Assembly: GCA_910592005.1 (NCBI GenBank)
Contig: CAJVPP010001813.1
Span: 1 to 17,754, forward strand
Length of the DNA stretch: 17,754 nt
Direction of reading: 5' to 3'
From: Funneliformis mosseae
Lineage: Eukaryota; Glomeromycota; Glomeromycetes; Glomerales; Glomeraceae
The notes under the pieces are model-generated. The model did not search any database and was not told where the DNA came from. It worked only from the letters and a program-made list of their open reading frames with translations. Both the position numbers and the translations under genes were made by a program. Of the stretch, positions 8,692-17,361 are shown one piece after another (position 1 is the stretch's first letter; every line of letters starts with the position of its first letter).

Positions 8692-9135
8692 ATGGCTTCA
8701 AAGAATGATTCAGAATCAATCGATGTTTCGGAATCAGAGAAGGCTTCGGAAACAAAGAAACTTTCGGAACTGGAAGTGAACCTTAAAATAGTTAAAAGAC
8801 TTTTGAGTGAGAATTTGTATACATATGATTCTCTAATCGAACAACTCAAGGCACATAATTTTTTTGTTGTTGGCTTGTGTTTTCTATGTATCCTCCTTGG
8901 GATTATTCTATTACTTATAAAGAAAGATATTTTGGATATTTCATTTGTTGGGAATGTTGTTGTGTCTTCCATTACGCTTATTCTTACCGGAAGCAGTGTT
9001 ATTATGACCCTAAAAGATATTATTTCGAAATCTGACAATTCAGGAGAGAGAAGGAATAATATTATTTTTGAGGATAATACTTCTATGTTCGGAGAACAAG
9101 ACTTGGAAATGATACTTGATAAAAATAAAAATTGA
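8692..9135 (+). CDS. Small two-transmembrane protein with acidic, helical N-terminus (unknown)
   Basis: This is an uninterrupted 147-aa frame. The ATG at 8692 is chosen; the codon before it is TTG. Residues 1-30 are Ser/Glu/Lys-rich, and 24-53 look helical and may form a coiled coil. Two hydrophobic segments follow, at about 57-76 (FFVVGLCFLCILLGIILLLI) and 85-107, separated by a short charged loop (KKDILD), then a hydrophilic tail of about 40 residues. The topology is a membrane hairpin with both ends on the same side. I cannot name the family; helix plus 2-TM plus tail is the layout of SLATT-like or TRADD-N-associated 2-TM modules, but that is topology only. The next frame starts 24 bp downstream on the same strand. 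A long antisense frame is a shadow. A TTTATAAA word lies at 8671, too close to the ATG for an ordinary TATA box. Confidence 0.6.
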   Translation: MASKNDSESIDVSESEKASETKKLSELEVNLKIVKRLLSENLYTYDSLIEQLKAHNFFVVGLCFLCILLGIILLLIKKDILDISFVGNVVVSSITLILTGSSVIMTLKDIISKSDNSGERRNNIIFEDNTSMFGEQDLEMILDKNKN

Positions 9136-9159
9136 TAAAGAAAAATAAAAGTCTGAAAA

Positions 9160-9360
9160 ATGCAAAAGTTCTTCAATCTGTATGGGCTTTTTTTCGGTTC
9201 CGTTATCCTTCTTAGTATTGCCGGATTCGACTTTCTTACTATTGTTTCAAAGAAACATATCCACATTGCTTTGGATATTACTATGATAGTTATTGGTTGT
9301 GTCGGTCTTCTTCATTGTATTAGTGGTGTATTATTTTTCCTTTTATGGAAAAGTGCTTGA
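9160..9360 (+). CDS. Very small two-transmembrane frame (unknown; may be the 5' part of a larger gene)
   Basis: This 66-aa frame is almost entirely membrane segment: hydrophobic stretches at about 7-29 and 36-63 with a short basic turn (SKKHIH) between. It starts 24 bp after the stop of the 8692 frame and in the same phase, with several stops between. Its last 16 bases overlap the ATG of the next frame. Past its TGA the same phase reads on through a further hydrophobic stretch (HIYFLFFVVLVL) to a TAA at 9406, so the TGA may be a premature stop, or a shift into the 9345 frame may be needed. No intron with good sites joins the two frames in phase. Its second segment (ISGVLFFLLW) is reminiscent of TRADD-N-associated 2-TM domains, at low confidence. 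Confidence 0.45.
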   Translation: MQKFFNLYGLFFGSVILLSIAGFDFLTIVSKKHIHIALDITMIVIGCVGLLHCISGVLFFLLWKSA

Positions 9361-9797
9361 CATATTTATTTCCTTTTCTTTGTGGTATTGGTCTTACAAG
9401 AAAAATAATGCCAAAAGGTGTTCTTTTACCAGATGAAGAACAAGAAAGTTATATATATATTATTAACGGTATAAAGAATGATTCTCCTATGTTATATAAA
9501 CTTATCCAGGAATTAAATGCTGATGATGAAAAGCCTGGAGATACTGATGGGACCACCAATGCTAATCCAAAGATCACTAAGGATGCGCAAGAGATCACAA
9601 ATGCTGAGCAAGGTCTGATTCGCCTTTACTATGACCTGGGAGAAGAGCTATCAAAACAAACCAGTAATGAACTTAATGACGACGATAAAAAAATAGAGAG
9701 TGCTCAAAAGATCTATTCACTTTTTCACATGATTGGGAAGGATAAGATAAATAATATAGGACGTTTGAAATCTTTTACTGCATCGTCAATTTTATAA
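9345..9797 (+). CDS. 150-aa frame with a short hydrophobic start and an acidic soluble domain (unknown)
   Basis: The frame starts at ATG 9345 inside the previous frame. Residues 4-17 (CLTYLFPFLCGIGL) are hydrophobic; the rest is soluble, acidic and probably helical, with a low-complexity Asp/Thr/Asn linker around 60-80 and a helical C-terminal part (about 85-140). No catalytic motif or known domain is recognised. It is most likely the cytosolic tail of the 9160 membrane frame, joined by a frameshift, a sequencing error or an unseen intron, or else a separate downstream cistron. Codon use looks coding: varied residues, no low-complexity A/T codon runs. Whether it is translated on its own cannot be settled from sequence. 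Confidence 0.5.
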   Translation: MEKCLTYLFPFLCGIGLTRKIMPKGVLLPDEEQESYIYIINGIKNDSPMLYKLIQELNADDEKPGDTDGTTNANPKITKDAQEITNAEQGLIRLYYDLGEELSKQTSNELNDDDKKIESAQKIYSLFHMIGKDKINNIGRLKSFTASSIL

Positions 9798-10486
9798 TTA
9801 AGTTCGGAAAGCATTAAACGCGTAATGGATAAAAAATAAGTTAGCAATTACTGTATAATCTTATCATTAACAAAATGAAAGTGAAATTAAGTTGGAAAAT
9901 AAAAAAATGTTAATTTTTCATATGTAAATGTTTTTTGGGATTTATTTTTTATGTGAAAGTTCCTATCGTGAAACAATGTGATCAGCATCCCGAAAGGTGC
10001 AAATCATTATCAGATATAGCAATAATGTGCATAACTTTTTTTTTTTAACATATAAGGATTCCCCTACCCTCGTGACATATATTTTATCACGACCTCCACT
10101 TTTCATGGTTGATAAACAACCTTAATAAATTTTTTTTTTTTTTTGAATTATAACTTTACGGTCAAGATAAAATGTATATCTTTAACACTCGTTGTGATAA
10201 ATGAAATAATATATATATAATTAAAAAAAAAATACACTTATTAAATAAACTTTTTTGATTAAACGTTTCTTTTATTTGAATTTGATTTTTCAACTCTTCC
10301 AGATGAAATTATGCAAATGTTATTATTGTACGTTGCATTATTTTATTAATTTCCATTCATTTGATAAATCATTTTTTCAAGATTAAAAACATTAATTCAA
10401 AGTACCTCATGTAATTAATTTTCATGGTACAACTTATGTACTGCATTTCATGTAAAACCTTTTATTTGAAATTTTAGGAAAACAAA
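9798..10486. other. AT-rich intergenic region
   Basis: I find no gene. It includes the likely 3' UTR of the 9345 frame, several A and T runs (about 10031, 10131, 10224) and otherwise plain AT-rich sequence. Confidence 0.6.
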
Positions 10487-10569
10487 TTAGAGGTTGGACG
10501 GTTAACATGTTAACCGTTTTAACTAGTTAATTAACCGACCGGTTAAAATTAACCGGTTCCAATCTCTAA
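10487..10569. repeat. 83-bp foldback element (AACCGGTT family)
   Basis: The left end TTAGAGGTTGGACGGTTAA pairs with the reverse complement of the right end (TTAACCGGTTCCAATCTCTAA), with small mismatches. The centre is rich in TTAACC/GGTTAA words. The right arm recurs at 75-92. Size and structure suit a short MITE or a dispersed palindromic repeat. No coding content. Confidence 0.7.
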
Positions 10570-10914
10570 AATAAATAATGATTCCAAAACTAAAGCAAAG
10601 AAAATAACCAAAGTTTCAACGTAAAACAATAAAATGAATAAAAATATATAAATAAATATCATCAATTATTTAATAATAAAATATATAAAATAATAAAATA
10701 ATGCACGAGTTTGTAGTTATGCGTTTTGTTTTCTATAAAAGTAAATTGAAATTAGGAAAATATAAATGATTAGTATACATACATATAAAAACCTTTGAAA
10801 AAAATAAAAGCATAAAATCTAGTAAATCCCGCTTTTTTTGTTCATTATCAAGGACTTTCAATTCATCTGAATCATGATTATAAATAAGAATTAAAAATTG
10901 TGAACTTAAACAAT
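10570..10914. other. AT-rich region at the kinase 3' end
   Basis: No gene is seen. It should hold the 3' UTR of the minus-strand kinase; several A/T-rich hexamers could serve as polyadenylation signals, none decisive. Confidence 0.5.
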
Positions 10915-12939
10915 TTAGCGAAATGTTTTCTTATTATCATTATCCACATAGTCAGATTTTGATTTATAATCGGAATTCATTAATTCATCCTGGCCTTTTA
11001 AATTAAAATTTGAATATACTGTATATTTTATTTTACTTAATTTATGAAACATAAAATTAGAATTTAATTGCTTACCTTCAATATGAATAATTTGACTCTT
11101 TATTGGTTGCGATACCCTTTTACAACCATTTGGAATGTCTAAAAATATTAATAATTTTCAATTAGAATTTATTATTTTTAATACTTTAACATTATTTTAA
11201 TTCGTTCAAAATTGGAAAATTATAGGTAACTACCTTTTGAAATATTACTACTTGCTTTGGATGTATAGCCATAATTGTGGATATTTGAATTTTTAATGTC
11301 ATCGACTAAAAACAAGAACAATCAATAAAAGTAAGTCAATTGCATATAATTATCAAAATTGGTAACAATCACTTACTATTATCAGGAATGTTAAAGCTAT
11401 AAGATTTACTATGAAATAATTCTTGTTCTTCTGATTTTTTTAAAAAAAATTATTTAATATATAAATTAAATAATAATAATAATAAAGAATTATTTAATTC
11501 ACCTTCAATTGCGTTTTTTGGTTCAGGTAAATTTTCAAATTTATAAACCCTGCTGTTGCTTATATCATTTATATTTGTGTTAGGTATTTCCAATCTTTTA
11601 TTAATTTCTGGATCTTTTAATATATTCTGATAATATAATTTTTTAATCCCAAGAAATTCGTCATAAAGTAGAGAAATATCAGGTCGTTGTGATGGATCAG
11701 CATTCCAGCATTGTTTCATAAAATTTTCATAAATTAAAGGAGTTCCTGGTACAACTTTCGGTCTTAAACCATTAACAATTTTCATTGCGAGGTTGTAATC
11801 ATGTGCATAATTTGAAAAAGGTGGCATTCCTGAAGAAATTTCCCACATAATTATGCCAAGACTATAAATATCCGACACTTTGGTAGTTTCTTTACCAACA
11901 ATAAGTTCAGGTGCCACATAAGGGAGATTACCATATATGCTATCTAATGGTTTGTCCGCAGGACCACAAAATCCAAAATCACTAATGAACCACCAACTTT
12001 CATTTTGCAAATATAAAATATTTCCAGAATGTAAATCCCTATGTACCGCGTTTTCTTTATGGATTTTAAGAATTGCGTAAATTATATTAAAAGTAATTTT
12101 GATCCTTTCTTTCCACGTTATTTGATTATGGTTTCGCTGCAAGTACGTTCTTAAATCTGTATCCATTTGATTCATTATAAGCATATGATTTCCATTTGCT
12201 GCAGTTCGGGTCAATCCAAAACTTTGAATAATCTGTGCTGATTTATTGCCAATGGTAAAATGTGACTTGGCCTACAAAAATTAAGATGATAAATTAGAAT
12301 CAAACCATCCAGATATTAAAAACGTTAAATTATTTAATTATTACAAACCTCTTCAAACCAACTTCGATTTGCACTTTCAAAATCATCCAAAAGTTTGAGT
12401 ACTACCTTTCGTGTTCCTGCCCTTTTTAATTGTCGTTCTTTAGAATCCCATTCATGATAAGGTCCATCAATCCAATCTGCCGTATAAATTTCGGAGCATC
12501 CGCCTTTGGTTAAGTACTTAATATTTTGTAAATTATTATATGGGATCCATTCAATTATTCTGGACGGCAAAACCGTTTCTAATTGACATTTCTGTATCAA
12601 GGCATCAATCTCATCGTTTCCAGACGTCCAATTTGAAAATTTTGATTTTAAATGATTTCGAACACAATTTTCACAGTATAAAATTGCTAAACATTCTGTT
12701 TGACAATTTTCACAAATCCGTTTTGTTCCTTCATTATAAAGAATTTTATCTCGGTTATAATTTATATTGAAAATTCTTACTGCCTCATTCATTTCATCTT
12801 TAGTAAGAGTTGTATCAGCCATGATTGATTTTAATCTAAATTCATGCCTTTTGTATAAGTTATTGTGAATTTCATGATCTATAAATGAACATGTTTTATG
12901 GATCGCAACATTAAGCGTGTCTCTACGAATCGTCGACAT
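10915..12939 (-). CDS. Serine/threonine or tyrosine-kinase-like protein kinase with Cys-rich N-terminus, six exons
   Basis: This gene encodes a predicted active protein kinase of about 550 aa. My exon model (minus) is 12939-12349, 12271-11503, 11430-11377, 11305-11234, 11138-11076 and 11018-10915; all introns are GT..AG and in phase. Residues 77-92 hold CxxC-x8-CxxC (C77, C80, C89, C92), a probable zinc ribbon. The kinase domain spans about 138-400: loop TKGGCSEIYTA (144-154), Lys182 (VVLK), HRDLHSGN (His274-Asn281), DFG (295-297), APE (317-319). The C-terminal 120 residues are hydrophilic and probably disordered. Start: an in-frame TGA lies two codons before the ATG. The last acceptor could instead be AAAAG at 10995, shortening the protein by 8 residues. 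The glycine loop is reduced (Cys-Ser where Phe/Tyr-Gly is usual). The layout matches the expanded kinase families of Rhizophagus; the substrate is unknown. Confidence 0.93.
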
Positions 12940-13024
12940 TTCTCATATATACGTTTTAAAAAAACTTTCCTTTTATTTGTTAAACTTGTCGTCGGAAAGA
13001 TAAAGGTTCGCGGAATAGCGTTCA

Positions 13025-13032
13025 TATTTATA
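13025..13032 (-). promoter_or_regulatory. Possible TATA box of the kinase gene
   Basis: TATAAATA is read on the minus strand about 86-93 bp upstream of the kinase ATG, in a stretch of less AT-biased sequence. The spacing is reasonable for a fungal core promoter, but similar words are frequent here. Confidence 0.3.
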
Positions 13033-13149
13033 TCTGAGATTGAACTATAATAAAATAAACCACGCGGTTTTATTATTAACACCTTACAAACGTTTAATAA
13101 TCTGATTAGTAAGTTGTTGTAAAATCTCGTTTCGCCATCATCGTACAAA

Positions 13150-14427
13150 AAAATTTATTGATTAATTGTGCATTGACCATCCTTTCATCAACTTGTGTAA
13201 TTACTAATTTTATTTTAAGGATATTGCAAAATTAATTTACCAATGTTTAAACGACCTACTGTACTGCAGATCAAAACCATAATAAAATAAATAAATAAAT
13301 AATAATTAATTTATTTGTTCGACAAATATACTTATGTAGGACAATGAATTTGAATCGGAAGTTTTCACGTGACTATTATTTTATAAACAGGCATTTTTTA
13401 TTATATTGAATGATGTGTTTGATTATTAAAAAAAAATAGCCAAATTATTAATAATTTTAATATATTTAATATAAAATATTGTATTAAAAAATTTTTTACT
13501 TTATAAAATAAATATAATTTTTTAGTAAAATAAGTTTAGATTTAATATTAACTCAAAAAATTTTTTTGAAATTTTTTCTTTCTATTATATACTTAATAAA
13601 ATTAAGGCCTAAACTTTATTTTAACCATAATAATAAAATTATTCCTACTTTTCATGAAGATTTGTATTCATATGCAATTTGAATTAATATATTATCTTTT
13701 AAAATATTATTTTTTTTTTTTAAATTTTTCAAAATTAAATAATTAAGAATCTTTTTATTTTTCTTTTATTATTAATCTGATTATATATTCTTATTAAAAA
13801 TTATAAACTATACTAAAAAACTAATTTTATATTATAATTTTTTTACTAAATTTTTAGTTAAAAAAACAAGCAATCTTATTTTTTTTAAAAAATTACTATA
13901 CTTAAATTTTTCATTATTTTAAATAATTGTTAATATATATTGATTTTTTAATTTTTTAAAATAACTTATTATCTAATAATCACAAAAAAATAAAATTTAG
14001 TTGAATTTATTTCATTAAAACTTATTAAATGATTACATTTTTTATTTCTAAAATTAATAAATAATAATTTTATCTTTAAAATATTACTAATTAATTGCAT
14101 TTTTTTTTTTTGAATTTTTACTTAAAAAATATAAAATTATTACAAATAATTTTAAATATTAAATAAAATTATAGACAAGTTTGCTTGCAATATACTTGAA
14201 ATAATATATTTATTTTTAGTTATTTATAAATTCACTAACTAGTAATTTTTTTAACAATTATATACATTTAAACCTCTTTAAATATTTTCTTTAAAACTAT
14301 AGAATATATATAATATTTAAAGAAAATGTGCATTTAAAAAAAATTTTTTATATAATTTTTATATATCTCAAATTAAATAAGAGTATGTATTTAAAAAATA
14401 TATATAATATATATATTTAAAAGAATA
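13150..14427. other. AT-rich block, gene-free, nearly without CpG
   Basis: Beyond the kinase upstream region (to about 13,370) the sequence turns abruptly AT-rich; I see no CpG between about 13,375 and 14,728. No gene can be supported. A 12-bp perfect inverted repeat (ATTTTCTTTAAA, 14284-14295, and its complement, 14316-14327) lies just before the Tc1 element. Confidence 0.65.
14284..14327. repeat. 12-bp perfect inverted repeat, 20-nt loop
   Basis: ATTTTCTTTAAA and TTTAAAGAAAAT are exact reverse complements. Chance is possible in such AT-rich DNA, although 12 matched bases including C/G positions make it notable. Confidence 0.5.
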
Positions 14428-15926
14428 CAGTCAACTCTCTATAAATGCATCTTCTATAAATTAGTACCTTTATAAATACATATTTTTATCTAATCTCAAC
14501 TTGAGCTTTAGTGCTAAATATACATTTTTTATATACACTACCTACTGAAAAGTATTCAGTTAAGCTTTTCTTAAATTATTTAAGATTATACATAATAACT
14601 AGCTATTTTTTTTAAAAAAATAAATCTTCTAGTTTTGATGATAATATATATATATTTATATTTGTACAATAATATTTAGATTAATTTTTATAAATAAAAA
14701 TAAAAACATTTATTTATTTTAAAAACTGCGTCATTTGAAATAGAAAAAAGTCACGAATTAAATGAGTTTAAACGTGAAAATAATCAGTTTACAGATAGTT
14801 AGAAGAACTCATGAAGCTATTGCTTGTCTTTTAAAAATTTTATAAAGTACTGTTATAAATATAATCATCTGATATGCTAATTTAAATAATAGATCAAATG
14901 CTTAAAGAACTAGAAGATCACTTTGCATGAATAATAATGATTATAAAATTCTTAAAAAAATTATAATAAAGAATAATTGAACTTCTTTTAGTGAAATTCA
15001 TTACAAGTTCTAATATTTAAAATTAGAAAAGTTTTTACAAAATACTATTCGTAAAACTCTTCATCAAATAGGAATTCATTCATGAATTGCTGTATTAAAG
15101 CCATTTTTTACAGAAATACAATATAAAAATTAATTAAAATAGTGTATAAAGTGATAAAATTGGTCAATCTAAATAGAAAACAATAATTTGAAGTAATGAA
15201 TCACAATTCACTTTTTTTGAAAATAACAGATCCAATCATGTTTGAAGAAAAAATAGTACTTAATATGATATTAAAAATTTAACTCCTACAGTTAAATATA
15301 GTGGTGGTAGTATCAAAGTATGAGGATGTTTTTCAGGAAAAGGATTAGGACCACTAATAAAAGTTGAGAGAAAAATGAATCAGTTAGATTATATCAATAT
15401 TTTAAAGAAAATTTATTGCCATTTATTCAATCTAAATATCATAAGTAGTCATATATATTCTAAGATGATAATACTTTAGTTCATATAGCAAAAGATATCA
15501 AAAATTGAATTATTAAGAAAAAGGTTAAGCTTCCCAATTGATCTTCTCAATCTTCAAATCTTAACCTGATTGAATATTTATAGAGTGAACTAAAATGAAG
15601 ACATAATAAACATTCTGTATATCCAAAAAATCTTTGTGAACTTGAAGAAATTTTGCAAAAGAAATTCCATCTAAAATTTATAATAATCTTATAGAAAGTA
15701 TGCTATATAGAATTGAAGCATATATTAAGAGTCAAAGATAACCTACTAAATATTAAATATTGTATTATATTGAAAATTCTAAATAATTTTATTTATAAAT
15801 TTTTAGTATTATCTTAATTTTAGATTAATATTATATAGATTTATATATATTCTATAAATGTATATCTTCTTTAAATGCATCCTTATACTTAGTTCTAAAG
15901 AGTATATATTTATAAAAAGTTTACTA
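14428..15926 (+). mobile_element. Complete but degenerate Tc1-like (Tc1/mariner) DNA transposon
   Basis: The element is about 1.5 kb and is flanked by TA at 14426-14427 and 15927-15928, the Tc1/mariner target duplication. The left end begins CAGTCAACTCTCTATAAATG; the inverted right end reads TAGTAAACTTTTTATAAATA, matching except mainly for C/T and G/A differences. The body encodes a single plus-strand transposase relic (listed separately). The extra C/G retained in the left end suggests the ends have decayed unequally. The sequence is non-autonomous now. Confidence 0.88.
14750..15740 (+). pseudogene. Tc1-like DD34E transposase, inactivated
   Basis: The transposase would bind the inverted ends and cut and paste the element at TA sites. 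Visible landmarks are an N-terminal HTH-like start (ELNEFKRE, about 14755), KTLHQIGIHS (about 15053-15082), the IIWSDES site read as Asn-Glu-Ser at 15195-15203, [20 protein letters not shown] around 15290-15340 with TGA at 15321, second catalytic Asp at 15467-15469, and the DLNPIE-like site with Glu at 15572-15574. There are 34 residues between the last two, the Tc1 DD34E signature. The frame is broken by several TGA/TAG codons at Trp positions (15321, 15506, 15539, 15581), by at least two small indels (about 15168 and 15392, the latter in an A-run) and by an earlier phase change. The first catalytic Asp has become Asn. The original start is not certain. Confidence 0.88.
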
Positions 15927-15928
15927 TA

Positions 15929-16068
15929 TATTTAAAAAGGTTTAACTATAATAATAAAATTATATTTTATATAAAATTATATTATTATTAATTATTTATT
16001 TAATATTTAATAAAATTGTAAACTTTTATATAATTTACTATTAGTTCATATTAATTTTAAATAATAAC
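15929..16068. other. Short AT-rich spacer
   Basis: Plain A/T-rich sequence between the Tc1 element and the foldback at 16069; nothing is recognised. Confidence 0.5.
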
Positions 16069-16226
16069 TGGGAGGCAGTCAGTAGAAAAGGGAAAATCCA
16101 CTTTTTAGTCAAAAATTTTTTTATTAGCTCACTCTGCTGATCATAATTATGTGAACAAAACTAGCTTAATAACTAAAATTACTCAAAATTTGTAGATTTT
16201 CCTCTTTTCTATTAACCGCCTTTCAA
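16069..16226. mobile_element. About 158-bp MITE-like foldback element
   Basis: The left end TGGGAGGCAGTCAGTAGAAAA pairs with the inverted right end TGAAAGGCGGTTAATAGAAAA; the match continues through GGAAAAT. The centre is the palindrome CATAATTATG (16142-16151), so the two arms are close to symmetric. It is distinctly richer in G/C than its flanks and has no coding capacity. No clear target duplication was fixed. The ends do not match either Tc1 element here, so the mobilising transposase is unknown. Confidence 0.65.
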
Positions 16227-16980
16227 CTGCTTTAAGTTAAGTTTTATTATATAATTTATATTAAATATTTATTTAAGAAAAAATAGTTTATTACCTATTT
16301 TATGAAATTTTGTTAAATATTATAAATATAATTTTATAGTAATAATCTATATATTTTTTTTTTTATAAATATATTTTTTAAATTGTTAGTTTTATAAAAA
16401 CAAATAATCTTTTTATGCAAAAATTCTAACACTCTTTTTTTCTTAATAACTATTAACTTTTTTTATAAATTAAAAAACAAAAAAAAAATAAATATATTAA
16501 TTACAAATCATTTTGTAATCTAAATTTTTATTAATAAATAAATATATATATAGATTAATTATTAAGAAAATTGGGTTCTATTTTTTTAATAAAATTGAGA
16601 TTTTTATTATATTTTAATTATTGATATTATTAGATCAACATGTATTAAGCTTTAAATTTTAGTAAAAAATTTCTTAAAACCTGATTTTTTTAGAAATCCT
16701 TTCATATATCTAAAACAAAAAAATTTAACTTTATATAAAAATCTTTATTATATTTAAAAATTCAAATATATAAATTATACTTTTTTCCTAATATAATTTT
16801 AAATATTAATATATAATATTATTATATAATAAAAATAACTTTAAAGATAATTAATTATGATAAATTGTAAAAATTTTTTGTAAGAAATTTTTTAATATTA
16901 AAAAAGATATTTATTCATTTATAATCTTTAAAATTCATATAAAAAATTTTTAAAATATATAAATTTATAATAATTTTTTA
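16227..16980. other. Very AT-rich, gene-free
   Basis: Almost pure A/T sequence with hardly any CpG. No gene, RNA or clear repeat is seen. Confidence 0.6.
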
Positions 16981-17359
16981 TTCAGTGAACAACAAAAGAA
17001 ACGTAAGTGTGATTGGTCACCTTTGAACGGCTATAACTCATCAACCACAAATACTAGGAACATGATCTTGTACTTGTTTTAAAGCTCAAATCTTGAATTA
17101 TATCCTGACGAAATTTAGTATCAAGTTAATAATACCAATTATGTGTAAATTAACAATTTACATCAAAATTTCTTATATTGTAAAGTTTAAGTATAGAAAA
17201 ATTTTTTAAGCACACTAGCTGCCGCAAGACTAACACTGGATTTCACTTCTCCTCAGTGTGACTATTCTAACAAGAAAAATTTTGTTAAAATCAGACCAGC
17301 TAATCAGATGCAGCAAAGATCGGCAAATTATTATATAAAAGGAGTTCAGCTACTTTTTT
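16981..17359. other. Island of more balanced composition, unidentified
   Basis: Composition changes sharply at about 16981 and CpGs reappear (AAACG, GAACGG, GACG, GCCGC, ATCGG). No open frame of useful length exists on either strand. A weak inverted pair ACACTG / CAGTGT lies around 17234-17262. It is probably a fragment of another repeat, interrupted or abutted by the Tc1-like element at 17362. Confidence 0.5.
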
Positions 17360-17361
17360 TA

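Noticed and set aside
8499..9266. A 255-codon minus-strand open frame
   Set aside because: It is antisense to the 8692 and 9160 frames; its Ser/Phe-rich content mirrors their acidic and hydrophobic codons, it lacks domain features, and the plus-strand frame has better topology and a proper ATG.
12540..12770. Plus-strand frame within kinase exon 1
   Set aside because: Antisense shadow of the kinase coding exon.
12879..13148. 89-codon minus-strand frame overlapping the kinase start
   Set aside because: It overlaps kinase exon 1 in another phase. Its ATG could act as an upstream start in the kinase leader, but no protein family is recognised.
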